Shown here piece by piece: positions 29,696 to 37,535 of a DNA stretch of 64,000 nucleotides. The notes under the pieces are model-generated. The model was not told the origin of the DNA and did not search any database. It saw nothing but the letters and a program-made list of their open reading frames with translations. Position 1 is the stretch's first letter. Each line of letters opens with the position of its first letter. Origin of the DNA: Trebonia sp963836195 (GTDB lineage Bacteria; Actinomycetota; Actinomycetes; Streptosporangiales; Streptosporangiaceae); the NCBI GenBank assembly GCA_963836195.1, contig CAWIIX010000025.1, positions 124,001 through 188,000 of the forward strand, given 5' to 3'. Made by a program: the position numbers and the translations under genes.

Positions 29696-30670
29696 ATGAG
29701 CGAATTCGCCGCCCCAATGCCCGTCCTCGCCAGATATGCGGTCATGGTTGATGTCGGGTATATCTACGCGGCCGCAGGCGAGTTGCTATTCGGCACCAGC
29801 GCGCGCCGGGATTACCGGGTCGACGCGGTCGGCCTCATCCAGGCGGTTACCAAGCACGCCGACGAGCTGTTCCGGGGCGAACTGCTCCGGGTCTACTGGT
29901 ATGACGCGGCCCGCGACCGGGTGCCGACCATCGATCAGCGCGTCGTCGCCCAGATGGCATGGGTCAAGCTCCGCCTCGGCAACCTCAACGCGCGCGGCCA
30001 GCAGAAGGGCGTGGACGCCAACATCCGGGCCGACATGGAGGCGCTCGCCCGGCACCGCGCGATCACCGACGCGGTGCTGATCGCGGGCGACGAGGACATG
30101 GTGCCCGCGGTCGAGGCCGCCCAGGCGTTCGGCGCCCGCATCCACCTGTGGGGCATCGAGCCGCCCTACGGCACCAACCAGGCCGAGCGCCTGGTCTGGG
30201 AGTCGGACACGGTCGACGTGCTCGACTCGGCCTTCGTCCGCCCGTACTTCACCAGAAACCCGGCCGCCGAGCCGCAGCCGCGGCCCGACGTCCAGGCCAC
30301 CGTACCGTCGCCCGCCCAGCTGTTCGGCGAGCGCCACCCGCGCCCGCCGGTCCAGCTCACCCCCCGGAACCCGCACATCACCGCGACCGGGGGGCTGCCC
30401 CGGCTCGGCCCCGACCGGCGGCATGTCGAGGAGGCCGGCGAGCACGTCGCCCACAAGTGGATCCTCACCCGCGGCGCCGACAACATCAGGGACCTGCTGC
30501 CGGGCCCGATCCTGCCCCCCGTCATCGACAAGGAACTGCTGGTCGAGGCGGAGAAGGAGCTCGGCCAGTCGCTGCGCCCGTACCAGGAGGCGCGGGAGTG
30601 GCTGCGGGACGCTTTCTGGGCCCGGGTGCACCGCGAGTTCGGCATTGGAGTAGGAAAGTCCCGTGGCTGA
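29696..30670 (+). CDS. NYN-domain (PIN-like) putative ribonuclease
   Basis: The first 180 residues form a NYN/PIN-like nuclease domain: 'YAVMVDVGYIYAAAGELLFG' (first acidic residue), 'QQKGVDANIRADMEALARHR' (central Asp) and 'VLIAGDEDMVPAVEAAQAFG' (Asp/Glu pair). These give the usual metal-binding acidic set. The C-terminal part, after a Pro-rich linker, has a helical domain ('VIDKELLVEAEKELGQSLRP', 'WLRDAFWARVHREFGIGVG') seen in similar actinobacterial proteins. It overlaps the epsilon subunit gene by 8 bases. RNA cleavage or tRNA/rRNA processing is a guess. Confidence 0.85.
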   Translation: MSEFAAPMPVLARYAVMVDVGYIYAAAGELLFGTSARRDYRVDAVGLIQAVTKHADELFRGELLRVYWYDAARDRVPTIDQRVVAQMAWVKLRLGNLNARGQQKGVDANIRADMEALARHRAITDAVLIAGDEDMVPAVEAAQAFGARIHLWGIEPPYGTNQAERLVWESDTVDVLDSAFVRPYFTRNPAAEPQPRPDVQATVPSPAQLFGERHPRPPVQLTPRNPHITATGGLPRLGPDRRHVEEAGEHVAHKWILTRGADNIRDLLPGPILPPVIDKELLVEAEKELGQSLRPYQEAREWLRDAFWARVHREFGIGVGKSRG

Positions 30671-30938
30671 AGAGCAAGGTCAAGGTCAAGGTCATTCGCA
30701 GCCCGAACGGACCGAGGTGACTGCGGGCGCGCCCTACCTGAGCGTGGTCCGCGGCGACGCCACCGCGGAGGAGATCGCGGCGCTGGTCGCCACCCTCACC
30801 GCCGTCGCCGCCGCCCGGTCCGCAGCCGCGTCGGCGGCCGAGCGGCCGCCCGCCCGCAACTGGAACTCCCGGGCCCGGCTGCTGCGGCCGCCCGTGCACC
30901 CGTCCGCAGGCGGCTGGCGCCGCTCGGCGCTTCCCTAA
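30663..30938 (+). CDS. accE: Acyl-CoA carboxylase epsilon subunit
   Basis: The 91-residue protein has the ACC_epsilon layout: a charged N-terminus, then 'YLSVVRGDATAEEIAALVAT' (the helix that binds the beta subunit), an Ala-rich stretch and the C-terminal 'W..R.R..R.P..P..GGWRRSALP' pattern. Epsilon subunits exist in actinobacteria and stimulate or stabilise acyl-CoA carboxylase complexes. GTG 30663 overlaps the NYN gene. The final codons are duplicated just past the stop (see the repeat at 30921-30955). Confidence 0.88.
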   Translation: MAEEQGQGQGHSQPERTEVTAGAPYLSVVRGDATAEEIAALVATLTAVAAARSAAASAAERPPARNWNSRARLLRPPVHPSAGGWRRSALP

Positions 30939-30955
30939 CGCTCGGCGCTTCCCTT
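30921..30955 (+). repeat. 18-bp tandem duplication across the accE stop codon
   Basis: cgctcggcgcttccct occurs at 30921 and again at 30939, so the sequence coding for '..RSALP-stop' is repeated directly downstream. It is probably a slippage product. No effect on the protein. Confidence 0.8.
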
Positions 30956-31129
30956 ACCCGCACCTGCGGTTTACTGTCCCCCAATGGCGGAACGCGGGCG
31001 GGACGTCGCCCAGCGGTCCGGGCGTGGTCGCCCGAGGCGCTCGCGGCCCAGGAAGCGGTCACGTCGGACTGGCCATCGCCGCCCTGACCCACTTCCCGGA
31101 TGCGACGGACCGACGGTAGCGTGCTCGTC

Positions 31130-32293
31130 ATGGCGGACTACGGCGGCTACCAGACCGAGATTTACTTCGCCGGCCTGAGCGGGGTCGTGCCCGACTACCC
31201 GATGGACTTCGCCGGCTGGGAGACGCGGGCCGCGCACGCGCTGCCGCCGTCGGTGCTGTCCTACGTGGCCGGCGGGGCGGGCGACGAGGCCACCCAGCGG
31301 GCGAACGTCAGCGCGTTCGCCCGGTGGGGGCTGATGCCGAGGATGTTCGTCGGCGCCACCAAGCGCGACCTGTCGGTCGAGCTGTTCGGCCTGACGCTGC
31401 CCTCGCCGCTGTTCATGGCGCCGGTGGGGGTAATCGGGCTGTGCTGCCAGGACGGCCACGGCGACCTCGCGACCGCGCGGGCGGCGGCGGTCACCGGCGT
31501 GCCGATGGTCGCCTCGACCCTGACCGTGGACCCGATGGAGGAGGTGGCGGCCGCGTTCGGCGGCACCCCGGGGTTCTTCCAGCTCTACACCCCGACCGAC
31601 AGGGAACTGGCCGAGAGCCTGGTCAGGCGGGCGGAGGCAGCCGGGTTCAAGGGCATCGTGGTCACGCTGGACACCTGGATCACCGGCTGGCGTCCGCGTG
31701 ACCTCGCCGTCAGCAACTTCCCCCAGCTGCGCGGTCACTGCCTGGCGAACTACTTCACCGACCCGGTCTTCCGCAAGCTGCTCGGCCAGGACCCCGAACA
31801 GGATCTCGGCGCCGCCATCCTCAAGTGGGCGCAGGTGTTCGGTAACCCGCTGACCTGGGATGACCTGCCGTGGCTGCGCTCGATCAGCACGCTGCCGCTG
31901 ATCGTCAAGGGCATCTGCCACCCCGACGACGCTCGGCGCGCCATCGACGGCGGGGTGGACGGCATCTACTGCTCGAACCACGGCGGACGCCAGGCCAACG
32001 GCGGGCTGCCCGCCCTGGACGCGCTGCCCGGCATCGTCGAGGCGGCCGGCGACGTCCCGGTCCTGTTCGACTCCGGCGTCCGCTCCGGCGCCGACGTCAT
32101 CAAGGCGCTCGCCCTCGGCGCCTCCGCCGTCGGCATCGGCCGCCCCTACGCCTACGGCCTGGCCATCGGCGGCGCCGCGGGCGCCATCCACGTGCTGCGC
32201 TCTATCCTGGCCGAGGCGGACCTGATCATGGCGGTCGACGGCTACCCCACACTCGCCGACCTCACCCCCGACGCCCTGCGCCGAGTTGGCTAA
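31130..32293 (+). CDS. FMN-dependent alpha-hydroxy-acid oxidase (lactate 2-monooxygenase-like)
   Basis: The 387-residue TIM-barrel flavoenzyme belongs to the lactate monooxygenase/glycolate oxidase family. Motifs are 'SYVAGGAGDEATQRANVSAF', 'PLFMAPVGVIGLCC', 'PGFFQLYTPTDRELAESLVR', 'GFKGIVVTLDTWITGWRPRD', 'PLIVKGICHPDDARRAIDGG' (Lys near N5 of FMN), and 'GIYCSNHGGRQANGGLPALD' with the catalytic His and Arg. It oxidises a 2-hydroxy acid such as lactate. ATG 31130 is chosen because the family starts near 'YGGYQTEIYFAGL'. The 190 bp before it hold no gene I can support. Confidence 0.9.
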   Translation: MADYGGYQTEIYFAGLSGVVPDYPMDFAGWETRAAHALPPSVLSYVAGGAGDEATQRANVSAFARWGLMPRMFVGATKRDLSVELFGLTLPSPLFMAPVGVIGLCCQDGHGDLATARAAAVTGVPMVASTLTVDPMEEVAAAFGGTPGFFQLYTPTDRELAESLVRRAEAAGFKGIVVTLDTWITGWRPRDLAVSNFPQLRGHCLANYFTDPVFRKLLGQDPEQDLGAAILKWAQVFGNPLTWDDLPWLRSISTLPLIVKGICHPDDARRAIDGGVDGIYCSNHGGRQANGGLPALDALPGIVEAAGDVPVLFDSGVRSGADVIKALALGASAVGIGRPYAYGLAIGGAAGAIHVLRSILAEADLIMAVDGYPTLADLTPDALRRVG

Positions 32294-32377
32294 ACCCCGG
32301 TGGGATGCTCCCGCGAGCCAAAGCGGCCTCAAGCGCGCGGTTGGCCGGGGGCCGGGTAGGGAGCGGGGGATGATTGC

Positions 32378-33385
32378 ATGAAGATCACGGTTGCCGGGGC
32401 CGGGGCGATGGGCTGCCGATTCGGCGCGGCGCTGTTCGAGGCCGGCCACCACGTCACGCTGCTCGACGGGTGGCGGGAGCACGTGACCGCGATCAACAAG
32501 GCCGGCCTGCGGGTCACCGACGCGACCGGCACGAGAACGCTGGCGGTGCCCGCTGTTTTCTTGGCCCCGCCCGCCCACCCCACTCCCGAGCCCGCCCACC
32601 CCGGCGGCCCGGCCGACCTGGTGATCGTGTTCGCGAAGGCGACGGCGACCGCAGCCGTGGCCGCCGCCGCGACCGCGACCGGCGCGATTGGGCCGTCCAC
32701 CCTGGTCCTGACGCTGCAGAACGGCCTCGGCAACATCGAGGCGCTGCTCGCCCACGTGCCTGCGAGTCGACTGCTGGCGGGCACGACGACGCTCGGCACC
32801 GAACTGCTCGGGCCGGGGCATATCCGGGCGCTCGGGTCGGGCGAGACCGTGCTCGGCCCGCTGCCGGGGGCCGACGGCGGCGTTGCGACCGAGCCCGCCG
32901 AGCGGATCGCGCTCGCGCTCTACGGCGCCGGGATCTCGGTCCGCACCGCGCCCAGCGCGCTGGAGGTGATCTGGGCCAAGGTCGCGTTCAACTGCGTGAT
33001 GAACAGCCTCTGCTCGATCGCCTCGATCCCGGTGTCGGCGCTGGCCCGTTACGACGGGTTCGACGCGCTCGCCGGGTCCGTCCTCGACGAGGTCGCGGCG
33101 GTGGCGCGGGCCGAGGGCGTGACCGTGGACCCGGCGGCGGCGCTGCGGCTGATGCGAGCGCAGTTCGACCCGTCGGCGTCCGGCGACCATCTCGCGTCCA
33201 TGCTGCAGGACCTGATGAACGGCCGCCCGACCGAGATCGCGCACCTCAACGGCGCGATCGCGGCCCGCGCGGCCGCCCGCGGCGTCGACGCGCCGGTGAA
33301 CACCACCGTCAGCAGGCTGATCGGGCTGCTCGAGGCGACCTGGACCGGGCGAGTGAACCGCCTGCACCCGGAGACGCCCGAGTAA
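32378..33385 (+). CDS. Ketopantoate reductase-family protein
   Basis: The 335-residue protein has an NADP-binding Rossmann N-terminus ('MKITVAGAGAMGCRFGAALF', matching GxGAxG), 'VLTLQNGLGNIEAL' (family signature) and 'VIWAKVAFNCVMNSLCSIA', which contains the catalytic Lys and the N..N motif of ApbA/PanE. The C-terminal helical domain ends 'GRPTEIAHLNGAIAARA', another PanE hallmark. It may be 2-dehydropantoate 2-reductase for pantothenate, but the family includes reductases for other 2-oxo acids. Its place next to a hydroxyacid oxidase fits either. Confidence 0.88.
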   Translation: MKITVAGAGAMGCRFGAALFEAGHHVTLLDGWREHVTAINKAGLRVTDATGTRTLAVPAVFLAPPAHPTPEPAHPGGPADLVIVFAKATATAAVAAAATATGAIGPSTLVLTLQNGLGNIEALLAHVPASRLLAGTTTLGTELLGPGHIRALGSGETVLGPLPGADGGVATEPAERIALALYGAGISVRTAPSALEVIWAKVAFNCVMNSLCSIASIPVSALARYDGFDALAGSVLDEVAAVARAEGVTVDPAAALRLMRAQFDPSASGDHLASMLQDLMNGRPTEIAHLNGAIAARAAARGVDAPVNTTVSRLIGLLEATWTGRVNRLHPETPE

Positions 33386-33407
33386 CCGCCGTCCGCCAGT
33401 CGCGGGC

Positions 33408-33421
33408 GCCGGGCGCCCGGC
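33408..33421. terminator. Possible bidirectional terminator palindrome
   Basis: gccgggcgcccggc is a perfect 14-bp palindrome extended by near-palindromic GC flanks. It sits in the 70-bp gap between the convergent ketopantoate reductase and histidine kinase genes. It is short and has no U-run, so the call is weak. Confidence 0.3.
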
Positions 33422-33455
33422 GGCTAAGCCGAGGGGCGCGACGCCAGCGCGCGGT

Positions 33456-34886
33456 CTAGCGGCCGGCGCCCGGGTTCGCCGCCATGACGCCGGGCCGGCC
33501 GGTCCGGTCGTTGCCCTCGGGCCGCGGCTCGGGACGGCGACGGCCGGGGAGGCTGAAGCGCATGACCGTGCCCCCGCCGGGGGCGGGATCCGCCGTCACC
33601 ATCCCGCCGTGGCCAAGCGCGATCTCGCGGACGACCGCGAGGCCGAGGCCGGCCCCGGGGGCGGACCGGGAGGACGTGGCCCGGTAGAAGCGGTCGAAGA
33701 TGAACGGCAGGTCGTCGGGGTCGATGCCGGGGCCGTGGTCGCGCACGGTGAGCTCCCCGTCGGCCAGCCTGACCTCGATCGGCCCCTCGGGCGGGCCGAA
33801 CTTGGCCGCGTTGTCGAGCAGGTTCTTGACCGCCACCCGGAGCCGGTCGGCGCTGGCGTTGACCGTGCACGGGCCCAGGTCGGCGTCGAACTCCGTATTC
33901 GGCCAGTCGCGCCGGGCGGCGTCGAGGGCGTCGGACGTCACCGCGTCGAACCGGATCTGGGAGCGCTCCCGCTCCAGGGGCTCGCCCCGGGCCAGGTCGG
34001 TGACGCTGACGACCAGGCGGCTGAGCTCCTCGACCTGGTCGGCGACGCGGGTGAGGACCTCGTTGCGCTCGGCGGCGGGCATCTCCGGGTGCTCGAGGAG
34101 CACGTCGGCGTTGATGCGGAGGCTGGCGAGCGGGGTCCTGAGCTCGTGGCTGGCGTCGCTGACCAGCCGCCGCTGCGCGTCCAGCGACCGCTGCAGCGCG
34201 CCCAGCATGGCGTTGAACGACATCGCGAGCCGGCCGAGCTCGTCCCGGCGCCGCACTTCGACCCGCCTGCCCGGGTCGCCGGTCAGCGTGACCTCCTCGG
34301 CCACGCCGGCCAGCCGGGCGACCGGCGCGAGCCCGGCCCGGGCCACCGCCCAGCCGAGCAGGGTGGCCGAGAGCACGCCGACCACGCTGAGCACGGCGAG
34401 CATGGTGCCGATGCGCGAGACCTCCTGATCGGTCGAGGTCGTCGCCTCGGCCACCTGGATGGCGAGGCCGGGGGCGATCTGCTCGGTGTACACCATCGCC
34501 CTGACGTCGTTGATCCTGGAGAAGGAGTAGAACGAGTCCTCCTTGCCGCCCGCTACCGCGACAGCGGCCGGGCTCGGCGTGAGCAGGTGCAGGTCGCCCG
34601 GCGGGGCCCAGACCTGGCCGTCCGCCGTGACGACCTGGGTGTAGGTGAGGTTCGCGAACCCGCCGGTCGAGTGCGGCGGCACCCAGCCGTTCGGTATGTG
34701 CCCGTGGTAGTGCAGCGCGTCGCGGACGACGCTGTCGGCCCGGCCCGCGATCTCCTGGCGCACCTGGTTCTGCAGGTCGGTCCGGATCGCCAGGAACGCG
34801 ACGGCGGTGATCGCGAGCGCCACCGCCGCCACCGCGCCGCCCGCGACGAGGATGAACCGGGCCTTCAGCGTGAGCCGGATCCTCAT
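33456..34886 (-). CDS. MprB-like sensor histidine kinase
   Basis: The 476-residue kinase has an N-terminal helix ('FILVAGGAVAAVALAITAVA'), an extracellular sensor of about 120 residues ('DSVVRDALHYHGHIPNGWVP' ...), a second helix ('IGTMLAVLSVVGVLSATLLG'), HAMP, H-box 'SDASHELRTPLASLRINADV', N-box 'RVAVKNLLDNAAKFGPPEGP', and G-boxes 'TVRDHGPGIDPDDLPFIFDR' and 'GAGLGLAVVREIALGHGG'. The sensor-region layout and paired regulator resemble mycobacterial MprB, which detects envelope stress. Its start overlaps the regulator stop by 4 bases. Confidence 0.92.
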   Translation of the reverse strand: MRIRLTLKARFILVAGGAVAAVALAITAVAFLAIRTDLQNQVRQEIAGRADSVVRDALHYHGHIPNGWVPPHSTGGFANLTYTQVVTADGQVWAPPGDLHLLTPSPAAVAVAGGKEDSFYSFSRINDVRAMVYTEQIAPGLAIQVAEATTSTDQEVSRIGTMLAVLSVVGVLSATLLGWAVARAGLAPVARLAGVAEEVTLTGDPGRRVEVRRRDELGRLAMSFNAMLGALQRSLDAQRRLVSDASHELRTPLASLRINADVLLEHPEMPAAERNEVLTRVADQVEELSRLVVSVTDLARGEPLERERSQIRFDAVTSDALDAARRDWPNTEFDADLGPCTVNASADRLRVAVKNLLDNAAKFGPPEGPIEVRLADGELTVRDHGPGIDPDDLPFIFDRFYRATSSRSAPGAGLGLAVVREIALGHGGMVTADPAPGGGTVMRFSLPGRRRPEPRPEGNDRTGRPGVMAANPGAGR

Positions 34887-35560
34887 TGCGCGGCCCGCAG
34901 CACGTAGCCGACGCCGCGCACGTTATGCACCAGCCGCGGTCGCCCCTCGGCCTCGAGCTTGCGGCGGAGGAAGGCCACGAACACCTGCAGCGCGTTGGAG
35001 GCGGGGGCCTCGCCGTAGCCCCAGACCCGGTCCATGATCATGTCGTACCCGAGCACCTGCTCGGCGTTGCGGACGAGCAGCTCGAGCAGGGAGAACTCGA
35101 TCTTGGTGAAGCTGAGCTCGGCGCCGCCCCGGCGGACCGTCCGGGCGGTCAGGTCGAGCGTCAGGTCGGCGTAGCCGACCACGTCGCGGGGCGGCTGCGC
35201 GCGGCGCAGCAGCGCGTTCATCCGGGCCACCAGCTCGCGCAGCGCGAACGGCTTGACCAGGTAGTCGTCGGCGCCCGCGTCCAGGCCCGCCACCCGGTCA
35301 TCGACCGTGTCGCGGGCGGTCAGCACCAGGACCGGCGTGCCATCCCCGCGATCGCGCAGGGCGCGGCAGGCGCCGAGCCCGTCGAGCATCGGCATGAGCA
35401 CGTCGAGGATGATCAGGTCGACCGGCGACTTGGCGACCGACTTCAGCGCCTCCGCCCCGTTGACCGCCGTCGCGACCTCATAGCCGGCGTAGCCGAGGGC
35501 CCGGCGGAGCGAGTCACGCACGTCGGCGTCATCGTCCACGACCAGCACTCTTGTCTCCAT
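34883..35560 (-). CDS. MprA-like OmpR-type response regulator
   Basis: The 225-residue regulator has receiver marks 'VLVVDDDADVRDSLRRALGY', phospho-acceptor Asp in 'VDLIILDVLMPMLDGLGACR', 'TPVLVLTARDTVDDRVAGLD' and 'DDYLVKPFALRELVARMNAL'. The winged-helix DNA-binding domain has 'FTKIEFSLLELLVRNAEQVL' and 'ASNALQVFVAFLRRKLEAEG', ending 'LVHNVRGVGYVLRAAQ'. It is most similar to MprA/TcrX-type regulators. Two 11-bp direct repeats directly upstream are its probable autoregulatory site. It faces away from the ComA operon, so both could be controlled from the same 100-bp region. Confidence 0.93.
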   Translation of the reverse strand: METRVLVVDDDADVRDSLRRALGYAGYEVATAVNGAEALKSVAKSPVDLIILDVLMPMLDGLGACRALRDRGDGTPVLVLTARDTVDDRVAGLDAGADDYLVKPFALRELVARMNALLRRAQPPRDVVGYADLTLDLTARTVRRGGAELSFTKIEFSLLELLVRNAEQVLGYDMIMDRVWGYGEAPASNALQVFVAFLRRKLEAEGRPRLVHNVRGVGYVLRAAQ

Positions 35561-35582
35561 ACCGAACGAGTTAACCTGAGGA

Positions 35583-35604
35583 TCTTTAGAGTTTCTTTAG
35601 AGTT
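35583..35604 (-). promoter_or_regulatory. Tandem 11-bp repeats, probable response-regulator operator
   Basis: tctttagagtt occurs twice in exact tandem (35583-35593 and 35594-35604), with a partial third copy (ttctttaa) at 35630-35637. An 11-bp period matches one DNA turn, the classical arrangement for OmpR/PhoB-type dimers. The region is AT-rich compared with its surroundings and lies between the divergent regulator and the ComA operon. Confidence 0.65.
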
Positions 35605-35662
35605 GGCTGAAGTCGTTTACATTTTCATCGTTCTTTAACACTGACTGGCCAAGCTGCCTGGC

Positions 35663-36352
35663 ATGGACCACCAGAGCAGCCCGGCCGACCCGCGCCCCGA
35701 ACCCGCCCTATGGCTGGTCAGGCACGGCGAGTCGACCTGGAACGTCGCGGGCCTGGCCCAGGGGCACAACGACCGGGCGGAGCTGACCGACCGCGGCCTG
35801 ACCCAGGCGTCCGACGCCGCCCGGCCGTTCCGCGACCGCACGATCCGCGCTATCTACGCCAGCGACCTGCGCCGCGCGCGGCAGACCGCCGCCGCCTTCG
35901 CGGCGGTGCTCGGGCTGCCGGTCTTCGCCGACGCACGACTGCGGGAGCGGTCACTTGGCGTGCTCGAGGGACTTCCCTCCGCTACGATCGGCGCGTCGGT
36001 AACCGGCCTGGACGAGGGCCGGGTGGCCGATCCTGACGTGCGACCGGACGGTGGCGAGTCCGTGCGCGACCTCTACCGGCGCGCGGCCGAGTTCATCGAC
36101 GAGCTCGCAGCCGCGGTCGATGACGACGACGACGGAGACGTGGTGGTCGTCGCCCACGGCGGCACCGTGCGGGTGCTTGAGGCGTACCTGAGCGGCATCC
36201 CCGCTGATCAGATGGGCTGGGGCGCGGTCCAGAACGCCACCGCGGTGCGGATTCCCGACTTCCGCGCGCGGCTGCCGGGCCACCCGCGCCCTCGCTCCAT
36301 CTCCCCCGACCCCCAGCACATGCTCAACCACTCTCAAGGAGGCACCCGATGA
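35663..36352 (+). CDS. Histidine phosphatase family protein (phosphoglycerate-mutase-like)
   Basis: The 229-residue protein has the catalytic 'LVRHGESTWNVAGLAQGHND' motif (nucleophile His), 'YASDLRRARQTAAAFAAVLG', 'LRERSLGVLEG' and the second catalytic His in 'VVVVAHGGTVRVLEAYLSG'. The family removes phosphate from small metabolites. Its stop overlaps the ATG of the ComA-type gene by 4 bases, so it is part of that operon. A natural role would be to dephosphorylate the ComA product, replacing the unrelated ComB phosphatase of archaea. That role is inference. Confidence 0.88.
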   Translation: MDHQSSPADPRPEPALWLVRHGESTWNVAGLAQGHNDRAELTDRGLTQASDAARPFRDRTIRAIYASDLRRARQTAAAFAAVLGLPVFADARLRERSLGVLEGLPSATIGASVTGLDEGRVADPDVRPDGGESVRDLYRRAAEFIDELAAAVDDDDDGDVVVVAHGGTVRVLEAYLSGIPADQMGWGAVQNATAVRIPDFRARLPGHPRPRSISPDPQHMLNHSQGGTR

Positions 36353-37119
36353 TCCGGACCGCGCTAACCCTGCCCGAGCGGGCCGCCAAGCCCCGTCAGT
36401 CCGGCCTGACGATGGTGATCGACGGCGGCGTCCCGCTCGGCCTGTTCACCGACCAGATCGAGCTCGGGGCCGAGTACATCGACTACGTCAAGTTCGGCTG
36501 GGGCACCTCGATCGTCACCAACTGCCTGCGCCAGAAGATCGAGGTGCTCGCCCACCACGGGGTCGGCTTCTACTTCGGCGGCACGCTATTCGAGAAGTTC
36601 GCGCTGCAGGGGCAGTTCGAGGACTTCCGGCGGTTCTGCCAGGACTACGGCGCCACCCACGTCGAGGCGTCCAACGGCACGATCGACATGTCCAACTCCG
36701 AGAAGGCCGGTTACATCCGTAAACTCGCGGGCGACTTCGAGGTCGTGTCCGAGGTCGGCTTCAAGGACTCCGGCAAGTCGGAGATGCAGCCGCCGAGCGA
36801 GTGGATCGCCGCCATCGCCGAGGACCTCGACGCCGGCGCCACGCTGGTGACGCTGGAGGCGAGGGAGAGCGGCAGCTCCGGCATCTGCCGGCCGGACGGC
36901 GAGCTCCGCTACGGCCTGCTCGAGGACATCCTGCACGGCGGCGTCTCGGTCGACAAGCTGCTCATCGAGGCGCCCAACACCGAGCTGCAGGCGCACCTGA
37001 TCACACGGATCGGGCCGGACGTGAACCTCGGCAACGTCCCCGCGGCGGGCGTCATCGGGCTGGAGACGCTCCGCCTGGGGCTCCGGTCGGACACGCTGAC
37101 CGTCTTCGAGGGGAGGTAA
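36349..37119 (+). CDS. comA: Phosphosulfolactate synthase (ComA family)
   Basis: The 256-residue TIM-barrel protein belongs to the ComA family, which adds sulfite to phosphoenolpyruvate to give (2R)-phospho-3-sulfolactate, the first step of coenzyme M synthesis in methanogens and of sulfolactate formation in Bacillus spores. Conserved stretches are 'MVIDGGVPLGLFTDQIEL', 'YIDYVKFGWGTSIVTN' (catalytic Lys), 'ATHVEASNGTIDMSNSEKAG', 'VVSEVGFKDSGK' and 'NLGNVPAAGVIGLETLRLGL'. Length is normal. It is in the middle of a six-gene operon with no other coenzyme M genes, so the final product is unknown. A distant family member with another nucleophile than sulfite cannot be excluded. Confidence 0.85.
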   Translation: MIRTALTLPERAAKPRQSGLTMVIDGGVPLGLFTDQIELGAEYIDYVKFGWGTSIVTNCLRQKIEVLAHHGVGFYFGGTLFEKFALQGQFEDFRRFCQDYGATHVEASNGTIDMSNSEKAGYIRKLAGDFEVVSEVGFKDSGKSEMQPPSEWIAAIAEDLDAGATLVTLEARESGSSGICRPDGELRYGLLEDILHGGVSVDKLLIEAPNTELQAHLITRIGPDVNLGNVPAAGVIGLETLRLGLRSDTLTVFEGR

Positions 37120-37122
37120 TCC

Positions 37123-37527
37123 GTGCGCACCACCTCCGACGCGTTCCACCTGGCGGTGCCCACCCACGACCTCGACGCGGCTCAGGACTTCTACGTGACC
37201 AGGCTGGGCTGCAAGCTCGCCCGCCGGTACGCCGACCGGATCACCCTCGACTTCTTCGGCGACCAGGTGGTCTGCCACCTGGTCGAGGGGCGCGAGCCGG
37301 CCAAGCCCGGCAGCCTCTACCCGAACCACTTCGGGGTGACGTTCCGCGCGGCGGCGGACTTCGAGGCCCTGCACGCGTGCGCGATCGCCAGGAAGATCCC
37401 GTTCTACCACGACCTGTCGCGGCGGTTCGAGGGCCTGGTCGAGGAGCACCGGACGTTCGTGCTGATCGACCCGACCGGGAACCTGCTCGAGTTCAAGCAC
37501 TACAACGACCCGCGAATGATGTACTGA
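37123..37527 (+). CDS. VOC-family (glyoxalase-like) protein
   Basis: This 134-residue protein has the paired beta-alpha-beta-beta-beta modules of the vicinal oxygen chelate fold. Probable metal ligands are His in 'AFHLAVPTHDLDAAQDFY', His in 'LYPNHFGVTF' and Glu in 'IDPTGNLLEFKHYNDPRMMY'. The GTG start lies 3 bases after the comA stop. Close relatives are annotated as glyoxalase/dioxygenase-like; the reaction here is unknown. In this operon it may isomerise, oxidise or bind the ComA product. Confidence 0.85.
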   Translation: MRTTSDAFHLAVPTHDLDAAQDFYVTRLGCKLARRYADRITLDFFGDQVVCHLVEGREPAKPGSLYPNHFGVTFRAAADFEALHACAIARKIPFYHDLSRRFEGLVEEHRTFVLIDPTGNLLEFKHYNDPRMMY

Positions 37528-37535
37528 CCGGACGG

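Noticed and set aside
30984..31129. Short ORF starting ATG 30984
   Set aside because: No ribosome binding site, Arg-rich reading in the long frame, and no recognisable protein even after allowing a frameshift.
30971..33367. Very long open frame on the minus strand (about 800 residues)
   Set aside because: Arg/Gly/Ala-rich composition without domains; it mirrors the hydroxyacid oxidase and ketopantoate reductase genes.
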